Shown: positions 19,986-29,085 of the stretch, piece by piece
How the letters are laid out: each line of letters begins with the position of its first letter
Numbering within the stretch: the stretch's first letter is position 1
Origin: Brachybacterium squillarum M-6-3
Lineage (GTDB): Bacteria > Actinomycetota > Actinomycetes > Actinomycetales > Dermabacteraceae
Length of the DNA: 64,000 bases
Direction of reading: 5' to 3'
NCBI RefSeq assembly: GCF_000225825.1
Contig: NZ_AGBX01000001.1
Location: forward strand, 310,001 to 374,000
The notes under the pieces: model-generated
Database searches by the model: none
Told to the model about the DNA's origin: nothing
Seen by the model: only the letters and a program-made list of their open reading frames with translations
Position numbers and translations under genes: made by a program

Positions 19986-21427
19986 ACCGCCCCCTGCGCC
20001 ACGTCTGGCTCGTGATCAGCGTGCTGTTCGCGCTGCTGTTCGCCTCCACCACCTACTTCCAGGTGATCGCCCAGGGCCGTCTGAACGCCGACGGCCGCAA
20101 CGCCCGCGCCATCTACAACGAGTTCGGCCGCCACCGCGGCCCGATCGTGGTGGACGGCGAGGCCGTGGCCTCCTCCAGCGAGTCCGACGACACCTACGGC
20201 TACCAGCGCTCATACGACCCCGGCAGCCTGTACGCCCATGCCACCGGCTACTACTCCGTGGTCTACGGCTTCTCCGGGATCGAGAACGCCCTGAACGACA
20301 CCCTCTCCGGCGAGGCGGACGCGCTGTTCTACCAGCGCATCTCCGATATCCTCTCGGGCGAGCAGGGCCAGGGCGCCACCGTCGAGCTGACCCTGGACTC
20401 GGGCGCGCAGCGGGCCGCCGCCGAGGCGATGGGCGACCGCAAGGGCGCCGTGGTGGCGCTGGACCCCGAGACCGGCGCGATCCTGGCGATGGTCTCCACC
20501 CCCAGCTACGACCCCAACGAGCTGGCCTCGCACTCCAGCTCCGAGGTGCAGCAGGCTTGGAGCGAGCTGAACGCCGACGAGGACAGCCCCCTGACCAACC
20601 GGGCGATCTCCGGCGACCTCTACCCGCCGGGCTCCTCCTTCAAGCTGGTGGTGGCCGCGTCCGCCCTGGAGACCGGCGAGTACACCCCGGACACGGTGAT
20701 CCCGGGCCCGGGCACCTACACGCTGCCCAACACCTCCTCGGTGATGAACAACCACGCCGGCGGCAACCAGGAGGCCTGCGGACCGAACGACGAGTCGACG
20801 CTGATGTCGGCCCTCGAGCAGTCCTGCAACACCTCCTTCGCGCTGTTGGCCAACGAGCTGGGCGAGGACGAGCTCTCCGCCACCGCGGAGGAGTTCGGCT
20901 TCGGCCAGGACCTCTCGATCCCGATGTCCGTGACCCCCTCCACGATGGGCTCGGACCTCAACAGCGCGCAGCTCGCCAGCACCGGCATCGGCCAGTACGA
21001 CACCCGCGTCACCCCGATGCAGATGGCGATGGTCGCCGCCGGCGCCGCGAACGACGGCGTGGTGATGCAGCCGCAGCTTGTGCAGGAGGTGCGCACCAAC
21101 GACCTCTCCACGATCACGGCGCTCAGCCCCCGGGAGCAGGGGCAGCCGATGAGCGCCTCGAACGCGGCGCTGCTGCGGCAGATGATGGTCGGCGTGGTCG
21201 AGGACGGCACGGGCACCGCCGCCGCCATCGACGGCGTCGAGGTGGGCGGCAAGACCGGCACCGCCGAATGGGGCGAGGACCGCGCCGCGCACTCCTGGTT
21301 CGTGGGCTACGCCGACGCCGGGGATCAGCAGGTGGCCGTGGCCGTGGTGGTCGAGGAGGGCGGATACGGGTCGACGACGGCGGCACCGGTCGCCCAGGAC
21401 GTGATGGAGGCGGTGGTCGGCGGATGA
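19982..21427 (+). CDS. pbpA: Class B penicillin-binding protein PbpA
   Basis: This 481-residue D,D-transpeptidase has one N-terminal membrane helix (residues about 8-28). The active-site motifs are GSSFK (SxxK, about residue 217), SCN (SxN, about 280) and KTGTAEW (about 423). GIENALNDTLSG and GAVVALDPETGAILAM are typical of PbpA. It partners RodA to cross-link new glycan. Overlaps of 4 bp on both sides tie it to rodA and pknA. Confidence 0.95.
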   Translation: MNRPLRHVWLVISVLFALLFASTTYFQVIAQGRLNADGRNARAIYNEFGRHRGPIVVDGEAVASSSESDDTYGYQRSYDPGSLYAHATGYYSVVYGFSGIENALNDTLSGEADALFYQRISDILSGEQGQGATVELTLDSGAQRAAAEAMGDRKGAVVALDPETGAILAMVSTPSYDPNELASHSSSEVQQAWSELNADEDSPLTNRAISGDLYPPGSSFKLVVAASALETGEYTPDTVIPGPGTYTLPNTSSVMNNHAGGNQEACGPNDESTLMSALEQSCNTSFALLANELGEDELSATAEEFGFGQDLSIPMSVTPSTMGSDLNSAQLASTGIGQYDTRVTPMQMAMVAAGAANDGVVMQPQLVQEVRTNDLSTITALSPREQGQPMSASNAALLRQMMVGVVEDGTGTAAAIDGVEVGGKTGTAEWGEDRAAHSWFVGYADAGDQQVAVAVVVEEGGYGSTTAAPVAQDVMEAVVGG

Positions 21428-22986
21428 GGACGGCAGCAGGACTGGTGCTCGAGGGTCGCTACGAGCTGACCTCGCTGATCGCCACCGGCGGCATGGGGCA
21501 GGTCTGGAAGGGCCGCGACCGCGAGCTGGACCGGGACGTGGCGATCAAGGTGCTGCGCGAGGAGTACGCCTTCGACGAGGGCTTCCTCAAGCGCTTCCGG
21601 GCCGAGGCCCGCCACACGGCCGCCCTCTCCCACGACGCGATCGCCGCCCTGTACGACTACGGGGAGATCGACGGCCGCGCCTACATCGTGATGGAGCTCT
21701 GCCCGGGCCGTCCGCTCTCGGACATCATCGAGGAGAACCCCGGCGGGCTGCCCGAGAAGCGCGTGATCACCGTGCTGATCGAGCTGGCCCGGGCGCTGGA
21801 CGCCGCCCACGCCAAGGGCGTCGTGCACCGCGACGTGAAGCCCGAGAACGTGCTGGTGGACGAGAAGAACGGCTGGTCCATGAAGATCACCGACTTCGGC
21901 ATCGCCCGCAGCGCGGACCAGACCAAGCTCACCAAGACCGGCCTGGTGATGGGCACCGCCCAGTACCTCTCCCCCGAGCAGGCGATGGGCAAGCAGGCCA
22001 CCTCCCTCTCGGACATCTACGCCCTCGGGATCGTGGCCTACGAGATGCTGGTGGGGCACCGCCCCTTCACCGGCTCCAGCCAGGTCGACATCGCGATGGC
22101 GCAGGTCAAGCAGCAGCCGCCGAAGCTGCCGGAGTCGATCAACCCGGACCTGCGGCAGCTGGTGATGATGGCCCTCGCGAAGGCGCCCGCGAACCGTCCC
22201 CGCTCGGCGGCGGCGGTGGCCCGGATCCTCGAGGCCATCCAGCGCGGCGTGGAGCCCCGCTTCACCACCGGAGCGATCCCCGTGACCCGGGTGGAGGACC
22301 ACGACTGGACCGGGGAGACCGCCGCCGGCAGCGCCGCGCGCTCCGCCTCGGCGTCCTCGGGCACCTCGGCCGCCTCGGGCGGATCCGCGGCCCGGGAGGG
22401 CAAGACCCGTACCGCGGCGATGCCGCTGCCGCTGTCCGGCCGCGGACGGGGCATCCGGCACCGCTCGGGCGGCTCGGCCTCCTCGGCCTCGCGCCGCTCG
22501 GCCCGCTCGGCCCCCTCGGCCGCCTCGGCCCCGTCAGCCCACTCGGCGTCGTCGGCCTCCTCGGCCCGCTCGGCGGCCTCCCCGGCGCCGGCTCCCCTGC
22601 CCGGGGAGTCCTCCGCCCCGAGGAGCTCGGGTCCGGGAGCGTCCGGCTCCTCCGGGCCGCGCCGTTCGCCGGGGTCCCCGCGGGCGCTGGACGGCGTGGA
22701 CACCCCCACCTCGGAGAGGACGGTGCGCGGCACCTCCACCGGTCGACGCATGGGCGGCATGTCCCTGCCCGGCCTGGTCCTGATCGTGATCCTGCTGGTC
22801 GTGATCGCGGTCGCGATCATCGGCGGGCTGGGTCTGCTGCCGATCTCGGCGGCCTCCGCCGCCGCGTCGACGGTCCCCGCCCAGGGCACCCTGGCCGCGG
22901 TCGGGATGCTGGCAGCCCCTAGGATGGTCCCGGCGATCGGGGTCGATCCCCGCCCGTGCACGGACGTGAGGACGGAACAGCAGTGA
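21424..22986 (+). CDS. pknA: Ser/Thr protein kinase PknA
   Basis: This 520-residue Hanks-type kinase has its catalytic domain at about 10-275: the glycine loop is ATGGMGQVWKG, followed by VAIKVL, the catalytic HRDVKPENVL (about residue 134), TDFGIAR and GTAQYLSPEQ. A long Ser/Ala-rich low-complexity linker (about 300-400) precedes one membrane helix (about 447-470) and a short extracellular tail of about 50 residues without PASTA domains. It phosphorylates cell-division and envelope proteins. It overlaps pbpA and pknB by 4 bp each. Confidence 0.94.
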   Translation: MRTAAGLVLEGRYELTSLIATGGMGQVWKGRDRELDRDVAIKVLREEYAFDEGFLKRFRAEARHTAALSHDAIAALYDYGEIDGRAYIVMELCPGRPLSDIIEENPGGLPEKRVITVLIELARALDAAHAKGVVHRDVKPENVLVDEKNGWSMKITDFGIARSADQTKLTKTGLVMGTAQYLSPEQAMGKQATSLSDIYALGIVAYEMLVGHRPFTGSSQVDIAMAQVKQQPPKLPESINPDLRQLVMMALAKAPANRPRSAAAVARILEAIQRGVEPRFTTGAIPVTRVEDHDWTGETAAGSAARSASASSGTSAASGGSAAREGKTRTAAMPLPLSGRGRGIRHRSGGSASSASRRSARSAPSAASAPSAHSASSASSARSAASPAPAPLPGESSAPRSSGPGASGSSGPRRSPGSPRALDGVDTPTSERTVRGTSTGRRMGGMSLPGLVLIVILLVVIAVAIIGGLGLLPISAASAAASTVPAQGTLAAVGMLAAPRMVPAIGVDPRPCTDVRTEQQ

Positions 22987-25127
22987 GCGAGAACGAACTG
23001 GTCCTCGGCGGACGCTACCGGCTCGGGCGTCTGCTCGGGCACGGCGGCATGGCCGAGGTGTACCTCGCGGAGGACACCCGCCTGCACCGCACGGTGGCCG
23101 TGAAGGTGCTGCGCTCGGACCTCGCCCGCGACGACTCCTTCCAGGAGCGCTTCCGCCGCGAGGCGCAGAGCGCCGCCGCCCTGAACCACCCCTCGATCGT
23201 CGCGGTGTACGACACCGGCGAGGAGCACCAGACCTCCGTCACCGGCGCCGAGATGACGATCCCGTACATCGTCATGGAGTACGTCCAGGGCACCACCCTG
23301 CGCGAGCACATCGACCCCGAGCACCCGATGGACGCCGCGAAGGCCGGGGAGATCATGGCGGCGCTGCTCAGCGCCCTGGAGTACTCCCATCGCGCCGGCA
23401 TCGTCCACCGGGACATCAAGCCCGGCAACGTGATGATCACCGACACCGGCGCGGTGAAGGTGATGGACTTCGGCATCGCCCGCGCGGTCGCCGACGCTAC
23501 CAGCGCGATGACCGCCACCCAGGCCGTGATGGGCACCGCTCAGTACCTCTCTCCCGAGCAGGCCCGCGGACAGCTCGTCGACGCCCGCTCCGACATCTAC
23601 TCGGCCGCCTGCGTCATGTTCGAGATGCTGACCGGGCGCCCGCCCTTCACCGGCGACACCCCCGTCTCGATCGCGTACCAGCACGTGCGGGAGGACCCGG
23701 CGGCGCCCTCGGCCTACAACCCGGCCGTCACCCCGGCGATGGACGCCGTGATCCTCACGGGTCTGGCCAAGGACCGCGAGGAGCGCTACCCGAGCGCCGT
23801 CGCCTTCTCCCGGGACATCGCCGCCGTCATCTCCGGCCGCGAGCCCCGCCTGGTGGGCGGCGCCGTGCCCGTCGGCGCGGAGGCCGAGGAGACCACCGTG
23901 CTGGGCTCGGTGGAGGACTCCACCGACTCGATCCCCGTCACCGGACCCACCGCCGTGCTGCCCGCCGCCGCGGGCGTTGCCGCGGGGGTCGGGATGGCCT
24001 CCACCGGCAGCCTTTCCACCGGCTCGCCCACCCCGGCGGGCTCCCCCGCGCCGCACCCGGCGCAGGAGGTCGAGGAGGAGGAGGAGCCGAAGCGCCCCTG
24101 GTGGCTGCTGATGCTCGTCATCGTCGCCGTGCTCGCCCTGCTCGGGGCGCTGCTGTGGTACCTCGACCCCTTCGGCACGGACGGGCCGGAGCAGGTGGCC
24201 GTCCCGGCCCTGGCCGGGGAGACCCAGGAGGATGCCGAGGCCCTGCTCGACGAGGCGGGTCTGGAGGGCGAGTACACCGAGGAGGCCTCCGAGGACGTCG
24301 ACGACGGCACCGTCATCTCCTCGGACCCGGGCGAGGGCCAGGAGGTCGATGCCGGCTCCACCGTCGCCGTGACCGTCTCCGCCGGCCCCTCCCCCGTGGA
24401 CGTGCCGGACGTGACCGGCATGAGCGAGTCCGAGGCCGAGTCCGCCCTCGAGGAGGTCGGCCTGAGCATGTCCGTGGCCGGCGAGGAGGACCAGGCCGGC
24501 ACCGAGGCGGACGAGGTCATCCGCTCCGATCCGCAGTCCGGCGACACCGCCACCCCCGGCGAGGAGGTGGAGGTGTGGGTCGCCACCGGAAACTACACCG
24601 TCCCGAACGTCGTCGGGCAGACGCAGGAGAGCGCCACCGAGATGCTCGAGAGCGCCGGCTTCGAGGTCGACGTCACCGAGGCCGAGTCCGAGGACGCCAC
24701 CGCAGGCACCGTCACCTCCCAGACCCCGCCGGCGGAGTCCTCGCAGGCGGTCGGCTCGACCGTGCAGATCGTGGTCGCCGCCGAGCCCGGCCCGGTGACC
24801 GTCCCCAATGTCACCGGCCGCACCGAGGAGGACGCCCGCCAGGTGCTCGGCGATGCCGGCTTCGGCATCAGAACCGAGCGCGAGGCCTCCGACTCCGTCG
24901 CCGAGGGCTCCGTGATCCGCACCGATCCGGAGGCGAACTCCGAGGTCGAGGAGGGCGCGACGATCACCCTGGTGCTCTCCACCGGCCCCGAGGAGACCGA
25001 GGAGCCGACCACCCCCGAGGAGACCACCACCGAGGAGGAGCAGACCACCGAGGAGGAGACCACCCAGGAGGAGCAGACCTCCGAGGAGGCCGAGGACGAG
25101 AACGCCGAGGAGGGTGGCGATGAGTGA
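22983..25127 (+). CDS. pknB: PASTA-domain Ser/Thr protein kinase PknB
   Basis: This 714-residue receptor kinase has a kinase domain at about 8-270, with GHGGMAEVYLAED, VAVKVL, HRDIKPGNVM, DFGIAR and GTAQYLSPEQARG. A linker, one membrane helix (about 372-392) and four extracellular PASTA repeats follow, starting near residue 406 (each opens VPxxxGxxxxxAxxxL). PASTA domains sense muropeptides and lipid II. The protein ends in an acidic Glu/Thr tail of about 40 residues, which is uncommon in PknB. The GTG start at 22983 overlaps the pknA stop, and its kinase domain resembles that of PknA. Confidence 0.95.
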   Translation: MSENELVLGGRYRLGRLLGHGGMAEVYLAEDTRLHRTVAVKVLRSDLARDDSFQERFRREAQSAAALNHPSIVAVYDTGEEHQTSVTGAEMTIPYIVMEYVQGTTLREHIDPEHPMDAAKAGEIMAALLSALEYSHRAGIVHRDIKPGNVMITDTGAVKVMDFGIARAVADATSAMTATQAVMGTAQYLSPEQARGQLVDARSDIYSAACVMFEMLTGRPPFTGDTPVSIAYQHVREDPAAPSAYNPAVTPAMDAVILTGLAKDREERYPSAVAFSRDIAAVISGREPRLVGGAVPVGAEAEETTVLGSVEDSTDSIPVTGPTAVLPAAAGVAAGVGMASTGSLSTGSPTPAGSPAPHPAQEVEEEEEPKRPWWLLMLVIVAVLALLGALLWYLDPFGTDGPEQVAVPALAGETQEDAEALLDEAGLEGEYTEEASEDVDDGTVISSDPGEGQEVDAGSTVAVTVSAGPSPVDVPDVTGMSESEAESALEEVGLSMSVAGEEDQAGTEADEVIRSDPQSGDTATPGEEVEVWVATGNYTVPNVVGQTQESATEMLESAGFEVDVTEAESEDATAGTVTSQTPPAESSQAVGSTVQIVVAAEPGPVTVPNVTGRTEEDARQVLGDAGFGIRTEREASDSVAEGSVIRTDPEANSEVEEGATITLVLSTGPEETEEPTTPEETTTEEEQTTEEETTQEEQTSEEAEDENAEEGGDE

Positions 25128-25779
25128 GCAGGCGACCGGCGCCCGGGTGCTGGTGATCGACAACTACGACAGCTTCGTGTTCACCATCGTCGGCTACCTC
25201 GAGCAGATGGGAGCCGTGTGCACCGTGGTGCGCAACGACGCGGTGCCCACCACCGCCGAGGGGTCCGTGGACCTCACCGGCTTCGACGGGGTGCTGGTCT
25301 CCCCCGGCCCCGGCAACCCGCAGACCGCCGGCAGCTCCCTCGAGGTGATCGGCCGCTGCGCCGAGCAGGAGGTGCCGATGCTCGGGGTGTGCCTGGGCCA
25401 TCAGGCCCTCGGCGAGTTCTACGGCGGCACCGTCACCCACGCGCCGCAGCTCATGCACGGCCGCACCAGCGTGCTCTCCCATGACGGCGCGAGCGTCTTC
25501 GACGGGGTGCCGAGCCCGATGACGGCCACCCGCTACCACTCCCTCACCGTGGTGCCGGAGACGGTGCCCGCGGCGCTCGAGGTGACCGCCTGGACCGCCG
25601 ACGGCGTCGTGATGGGCCTCGCCCACCGGGAGCTTCCCCTGCACGGCGTGCAGTTCCACCCCGAGTCGGTGCTCACCGAGCACGGCCACCTGATCCTGGC
25701 GCGCTTCCTGGAGCTGTGCGACGGGATCGACGCCGTCGAGCGCTCCCGCGGCCTGGCGCCGCTGCTCGCCGCCGGCTGA
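25120..25779 (+). CDS. trpG: Glutamine amidotransferase, anthranilate/aminodeoxychorismate synthase component II
   Basis: This 219-residue class-I glutamine amidotransferase releases ammonia for a chorismate-using partner. The triad is visible: the nucleophile Cys in LGVCLGHQAL and the His/Glu pair in GVQFHPESVLTEHG. N-terminal VLVIDNYDSFVFTIVGYLE and VSPGPGNP are typical. Its position after pknB is the same as in M. tuberculosis. The partner enzyme (TrpE or PabB) is not in the window, so tryptophan and folate roles cannot be separated. GTG at 25114 is an alternative start; ATG at 25120 overlaps the pknB end. Confidence 0.92.
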   Translation: MSEQATGARVLVIDNYDSFVFTIVGYLEQMGAVCTVVRNDAVPTTAEGSVDLTGFDGVLVSPGPGNPQTAGSSLEVIGRCAEQEVPMLGVCLGHQALGEFYGGTVTHAPQLMHGRTSVLSHDGASVFDGVPSPMTATRYHSLTVVPETVPAALEVTAWTADGVVMGLAHRELPLHGVQFHPESVLTEHGHLILARFLELCDGIDAVERSRGLAPLLAAG

Positions 25780-25811
25780 GCGCCAGGCCCGTCAGCGGGC
25801 GCCGATGACCG

Positions 25812-26588
25812 TCAGCGGGCGGAAGCGGCGTCCAGGGTGAGGGTGCCGTCGAAGGCCGGCAGGGTGGTCTCCTCCAGCGTCTCGGTGCGCTCCCCGAGGC
25901 CCACGTAGTCCACCCATTCCCGGTAGACCTGCACGCCCGGGGCGGCGTCGAGGGCGGCGAGCATCTCCTCGGTGGGGCCGACGGCGGTGATCACGAAGGG
26001 TGGGGAGTAGACCCGGCCCTCCAGCAGCAGGGTGTTCCCGGCGCAGCGGAAGGCGCTGCCGGCCACCACCCGCTGGTCCTGCAGCATCATCGCCTCGGCG
26101 CCGCCGGCCCAGAGGGCGTTGATGAAGGCCTCCATGTCCTGCTGGTGGACCACGAGGTCGTTGGCCTCGATGCCGTCCATCGTCTGCAGGGTGCTGGTGG
26201 GGGCGTCGGTGAGGGTGATGCGCAGGGCGGGGCCGCGCACCTCGCTGAGACCCACGGCGTCGGCGACCGTCTCGAGCTGCCGGCCGGTGTCGGCGTCGGC
26301 GCCCGCGGCGGTGAGCTCGTCGATCTCGCTGCGCTTGGTGGCGGCCTCCTCGTCCAGCGCGGCGATGGCCTGCTCGCGGTCGCGCAGCAGGGAGGCGACG
26401 TCCCCGGAGTCCTCGCGCAGGGAGTCCCCGCCGGCCAGGCGTGCGGTGGTCACGAACAGCACCCCGCACAGGGCCATCACGACGGCCAGTCCGAGGCGTC
26501 CGCCCCAAGGGCGGTGGGTCTCCAGGCGCTCCTCGGTGTCGGGCCCGGCGCGCTGCGCCTGCTCCTCGGTCCCCTCGTCCACCGTCAC
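25812..26588 (-). CDS. DUF881 family membrane-anchored protein
   Basis: This 258-residue protein has an N-terminal cytoplasmic segment, one membrane helix (residues about 32-50, LGLAVVMALCGVLFVTTA) and a coiled-coil stretch rich in Arg/Glu (about 58-95). The DUF881 fold follows, with GPALRITLTDAP, NDLVVHQQDMEAFINALWAGGAEAMMLQ and PPFVITAVGP. The same family sits beside trpG, crgA and pknB in mycobacteria (Rv0012 position) and is linked to division. It is convergent with trpG and divergent from crgA. Confidence 0.88.
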   Translation of the reverse strand: MTVDEGTEEQAQRAGPDTEERLETHRPWGGRLGLAVVMALCGVLFVTTARLAGGDSLREDSGDVASLLRDREQAIAALDEEAATKRSEIDELTAAGADADTGRQLETVADAVGLSEVRGPALRITLTDAPTSTLQTMDGIEANDLVVHQQDMEAFINALWAGGAEAMMLQDQRVVAGSAFRCAGNTLLLEGRVYSPPFVITAVGPTEEMLAALDAAPGVQVYREWVDYVGLGERTETLEETTLPAFDGTLTLDAASAR

Positions 26589-26703
26589 CCCTCCGGCGGC
26601 CTCGTCTCGCGTGCTCAGGCCGCCCCTATTACCCTAGGCCACGGCCCGTGTCGCGGGCCCGCGCGGCACGGCCCGCGCGCGGCGATTCGAGGAGTACCCA
26701 CCC

Positions 26704-27189
26704 ATGGCGAGCAAGAAGCGGAAGCCGACCACGCGTGCGAGGTCGAAGGCCGCCGCGCCCTCGCCCGAGGAGCTCGAGGACGACACCGCCGCCGAGGCGA
26801 CCGACGCCGAGGACACGGACACCGCAGACGATGCGAAGGGCGCCGCGAAGGACAAGCGCGCCAAGCGGTCCGCGAAGGATCCCGTGCGGGCCAAGCGCGC
26901 CCCCGGCGGGGAGGTCCCCGAGAAGGCCAAGGACGCCACGCCCGCCTCGCGGCAGCGCTCGGCCGCCGCGGAGGGCGCCCGCACCGGCCGCCGCCGCGTG
27001 GCCGCCGTCGCCCCGAACCCCGCCTGGCTGGCGCCGACCGCCGTCACCCTGCTGATCCTGGGTCTGCTGTACCTGGTCGTGTACTACCTCTCGGCGGGCA
27101 CCGTGCCGCTGCCCATCGGCGACTGGAACCTCGCGGTGGGCTTCGGCGTGATGCTCGCCGGCGGCGGCATGCTGATGTTCTGGAAGTAG
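26704..27189 (+). CDS. crgA: Cell division protein CrgA
   Basis: This 161-residue protein has a long, highly charged Lys/Glu/Ala N-terminal region (about 1-100) and two C-terminal membrane helices (about 106-126 and 138-158) joined by a short loop. The pattern NPAWLAPTAVTLLILGLLYLVVYY and WNLAVGFGVMLAGGGMLMFWK at the very end is the CrgA signature. CrgA bridges FtsZ/FtsI and other divisome proteins in actinobacteria. The N-terminal extension is longer than in Streptomyces. A ribosome-binding site GAGGAG lies about 8 bp before the ATG. Confidence 0.92.
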   Translation: MASKKRKPTTRARSKAAAPSPEELEDDTAAEATDAEDTDTADDAKGAAKDKRAKRSAKDPVRAKRAPGGEVPEKAKDATPASRQRSAAAEGARTGRRRVAAVAPNPAWLAPTAVTLLILGLLYLVVYYLSAGTVPLPIGDWNLAVGFGVMLAGGGMLMFWK

Positions 27190-27417
27190 CCGCGCCCCGC
27201 GCCCCGCGCCCTGTCGGCCCGTCGGCCGGACCGTGCCCCCCGCCACGAAGGCCCATGGTCTTCCCGCGCGCCGGACTCCTCCCGATTCCCGTGGGTACCG
27301 GCAACGATCGGGTTGCGTCATCATGGCGGATACTCGCGTGACCTGCGCCACTGGATAGGGTGAGGCGACCAGGGGGCGGGTCGTGCCCCGTGGATCACCG
27401 ACACCGACGGGGGCGCC

Positions 27418-28476
27418 ATGCACATCATCCCGGCTCGGCGGCGACGACTGGCCGCCCTGCTCCTCCTCCCCTTCCTCCTGGTGCTCGCGGGGTGCGGGCG
27501 CCTGAACGCGGACGTCGAGATCGTCGACGCCTCGACCATCAACATCTCGATGGACGTCGCCTTCGAGTCCCAGGCCCTCGAGGACGGCGGGTACACCTCG
27601 GCCGAGGACTTCTGCACCGACGCCAGCGGCGAGGAGTCCAGCAGCCTGGACTCGGCTCAGTGGGAGCCCTACGAGGAGAACGGCATGTGGGGCTGCCGCG
27701 CCGAGGGGATCGCCACCGCCGAGGACTTCGGCGCCGACCTGAACCTCACCGAGGAGGGTGGGGAACTGACCCTCAGCCTCGGCAGCGGTCTCGGCGTCTC
27801 CCAGTCCGATCTGGACCTCTACGGGACCTACTACGACACCGACGCCTTCGACTTCCGTGTCAGCTTCACCTTCCCCGGCGACGTCATCGAGGCCAGCGGC
27901 GGGGAGATCGACGGGAACACCGTGGTCTTCTCCGACCCCGTCGAGTTCAACGTCGGGGTCGAGATCACCGCCGAGGCGGGCGGGTTCCCCTGGCTGATCA
28001 TCGTGATCGTCGCCGTGGTGGTGGGCCTGCTGCTGGTGGCCGTGGTCGCCGTGGCGATCTTCCTGATCGTGCGCAACCGTCGCGGGGGCGGCGGTGTCGG
28101 GCACACCCCGGGTGCCTCGCCGCAGGGCGGAAGCTGGGGCCAGGGACAGGCCGCACCGCCGTCCTCGCCCTCCAGGGGTGGGCAGCCGCCACAGGCCGGC
28201 CAGGCCTCGCCGCCGGCGCCTCAGGGCTCCGCACCCTGGGGCGGCTCCTCCGCCGCGTCGCAGGGTGCCCCGCAGCCATCGCAGGGCTCCAGGGGCTGGG
28301 GCACACCGGCGCCCGCGGACGACACTCAGCAGCCCTCGCCTCCCCTGGCCCCGCAGCCCGGCGAGCAGGGCGGGCCGGCCGCACCGCCGTCGGTGCACGG
28401 CCCGCAGAAGCCGGCGCCGCAGCCCTGGGACCACCCCGACCAGCAGCGTGGGCAGCAGCCCGGCGGACAGGGCTGA
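27418..28476 (+). CDS. LppM-like lipoprotein with C-terminal membrane helix
   Basis: This 352-residue protein has a lipoprotein signal (ARRRRLAALLLLPFLLVLAGC, lipid on Cys). The extracellular domain begins LNADVEIVDASTINISMDVAF, which resembles the LppM domain of mycobacteria. A C-terminal membrane helix (about 184-216) is followed by an unusual cytoplasmic tail of about 130 residues rich in Pro, Gln, Gly and Ser. Mycobacterial LppM influences phagosome interaction; no such role can be assumed here. The start ATG at 27418 is followed directly by the signal peptide. Confidence 0.8.
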   Translation: MHIIPARRRRLAALLLLPFLLVLAGCGRLNADVEIVDASTINISMDVAFESQALEDGGYTSAEDFCTDASGEESSSLDSAQWEPYEENGMWGCRAEGIATAEDFGADLNLTEEGGELTLSLGSGLGVSQSDLDLYGTYYDTDAFDFRVSFTFPGDVIEASGGEIDGNTVVFSDPVEFNVGVEITAEAGGFPWLIIVIVAVVVGLLLVAVVAVAIFLIVRNRRGGGGVGHTPGASPQGGSWGQGQAAPPSSPSRGGQPPQAGQASPPAPQGSAPWGGSSAASQGAPQPSQGSRGWGTPAPADDTQQPSPPLAPQPGEQGGPAAPPSVHGPQKPAPQPWDHPDQQRGQQPGGQG

Positions 28477-28487
28477 GACGCGCGGGG

Positions 28488-28515
28488 GGCGCCCGGACCC
28501 GCTGGGCCGGGCGCC
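28488..28515 (+). terminator. Terminator hairpin after the LppM-like gene
   Basis: A perfect 9-bp stem, GGCGCCCGG (28488-28496) with CCGGGCGCC (28507-28515), and a 10-nt loop lie 12 bp after the stop. It separates this gene from tRNA-Arg. Confidence 0.75.
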
Positions 28516-28611
28516 TCCGTCCCCGCAGCCGGTGTGAGCAGCTTCATGGGTCCCTGATTGGCCCCGACCGGGCGGAACCACTAGAGTTATGCAGGTCGGT
28601 TCGGCCGACAA

Positions 28612-28684
28612 GCGCCCGTAGCTTAACGGATAGAGCATCTGACTACGGATCAGAAGGTTGGGGGTTCGAATCCCTCCGGGCGCA
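28612..28684 (+). tRNA. tRNA-Arg (ACG)
   Basis: The cloverleaf is complete. Acceptor GCGCCCG pairs with CGGGCGC, anticodon stem TCTGA/TCAGA encloses CTACGGA (anticodon ACG, read as ICG), and the T-arm is GGGGG TTCGAAT CCCTC. The discriminator is A and CCA is not encoded. A Rho-independent terminator follows. A foreign segment lies just downstream, but the tRNA itself is not duplicated. Confidence 0.97.
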
Positions 28685-28690
28685 CGTCTG

Positions 28691-28723
28691 ACCAGCGGTG
28701 ATGTTCGCATCCCGCTGGTTTTT
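28691..28723 (+). terminator. Intrinsic terminator of tRNA-Arg
   Basis: An 8-bp perfect stem, ACCAGCGG (28691-28698) with CCGCTGGT (28712-28719), is followed by a run of five T (28719-28723), a classic Rho-independent terminator directly after the tRNA. Confidence 0.88.
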
Positions 28724-28756
28724 CGTTGTCCGGGACCGTTCGCCGGATCCGGCTCG

Positions 28757-28793
28757 GGGCCGGGCACCCATCTCCGTGGTGGGTGCCCGGCCC
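28757..28793 (-). terminator. Hairpin at the former end of the oxidoreductase operon
   Basis: A perfect 14-bp stem, GGGCCGGGCACCCA (28757-28770) with TGGGTGCCCGGCCC (28780-28793), and a 9-nt loop lie 19 bp beyond the stop codon of the pseudogene copy at 28812. The intact oxidoreductase at 30984 has no hairpin behind it. This is probably the native terminator of that minus-strand operon, now separated from it by the insert. Confidence 0.7.
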
Positions 28794-28811
28794 TCAGCGT
28801 TCCGGGGGCGC

Positions 28812-29085
28812 TTAGTCCACGCGGCTGACCTGCTGCGGACCGGCGGCCAGGGCCTCGCGCACCGAGCCCCAGGACTCCAGCACGGCGCGCGCGGCCTCGT
28901 CCTAGGCTCCCTGGGCAGCACGCAATTCTTCAAGCGCACGCGGCCACGTCGACCACGAAGCTCAGCAAGCTCGTATGCACCTTATGCAACGGAGCCACGC
29001 CGCCGCGCAGGGACGTCGCGTATCGACGACGGGGCCATCTATCTGGTCCGGTTACGAGGCGTCCTCCGTACCGGCTCAGCACGGG
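28812..29085 (-). pseudogene. 3'-end remnant of a Gfo/Idh/MocA oxidoreductase gene
   Basis: Read on the minus strand this segment ends QQVSRVD-stop, matching RQVSRVE at the end of the intact oxidoreductase (30984-32225). The last 85 bp (28817-28901) are nearly identical to 30989-31073, with two mismatches. Farther upstream (to about 29085) similarity continues only in patches, for example a shared CGCCGCCGCGCAGGG, with indels and broken frames. It is a truncated, decaying second copy of the gene's C-terminal coding region, left at the outer edge of the foreign insert. Confidence 0.8.
28817..28901. repeat. 85-bp direct repeat, left copy
   Basis: This copy matches 30989-31073 in the same orientation with two substitutions over 85 bp. 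The two copies bracket the AT-richer insert of about 2.1 kb. It could be a product of site-specific integration at a gene 3' end or of homologous recombination. Confidence 0.9.

Noticed and set aside
22038..25163. 1041-codon minus-strand open frame opposite pknA/pknB
   Set aside because: Gly/Leu/Arg-repetitive antisense shadow of the PASTA kinase genes; no start signal or motif.
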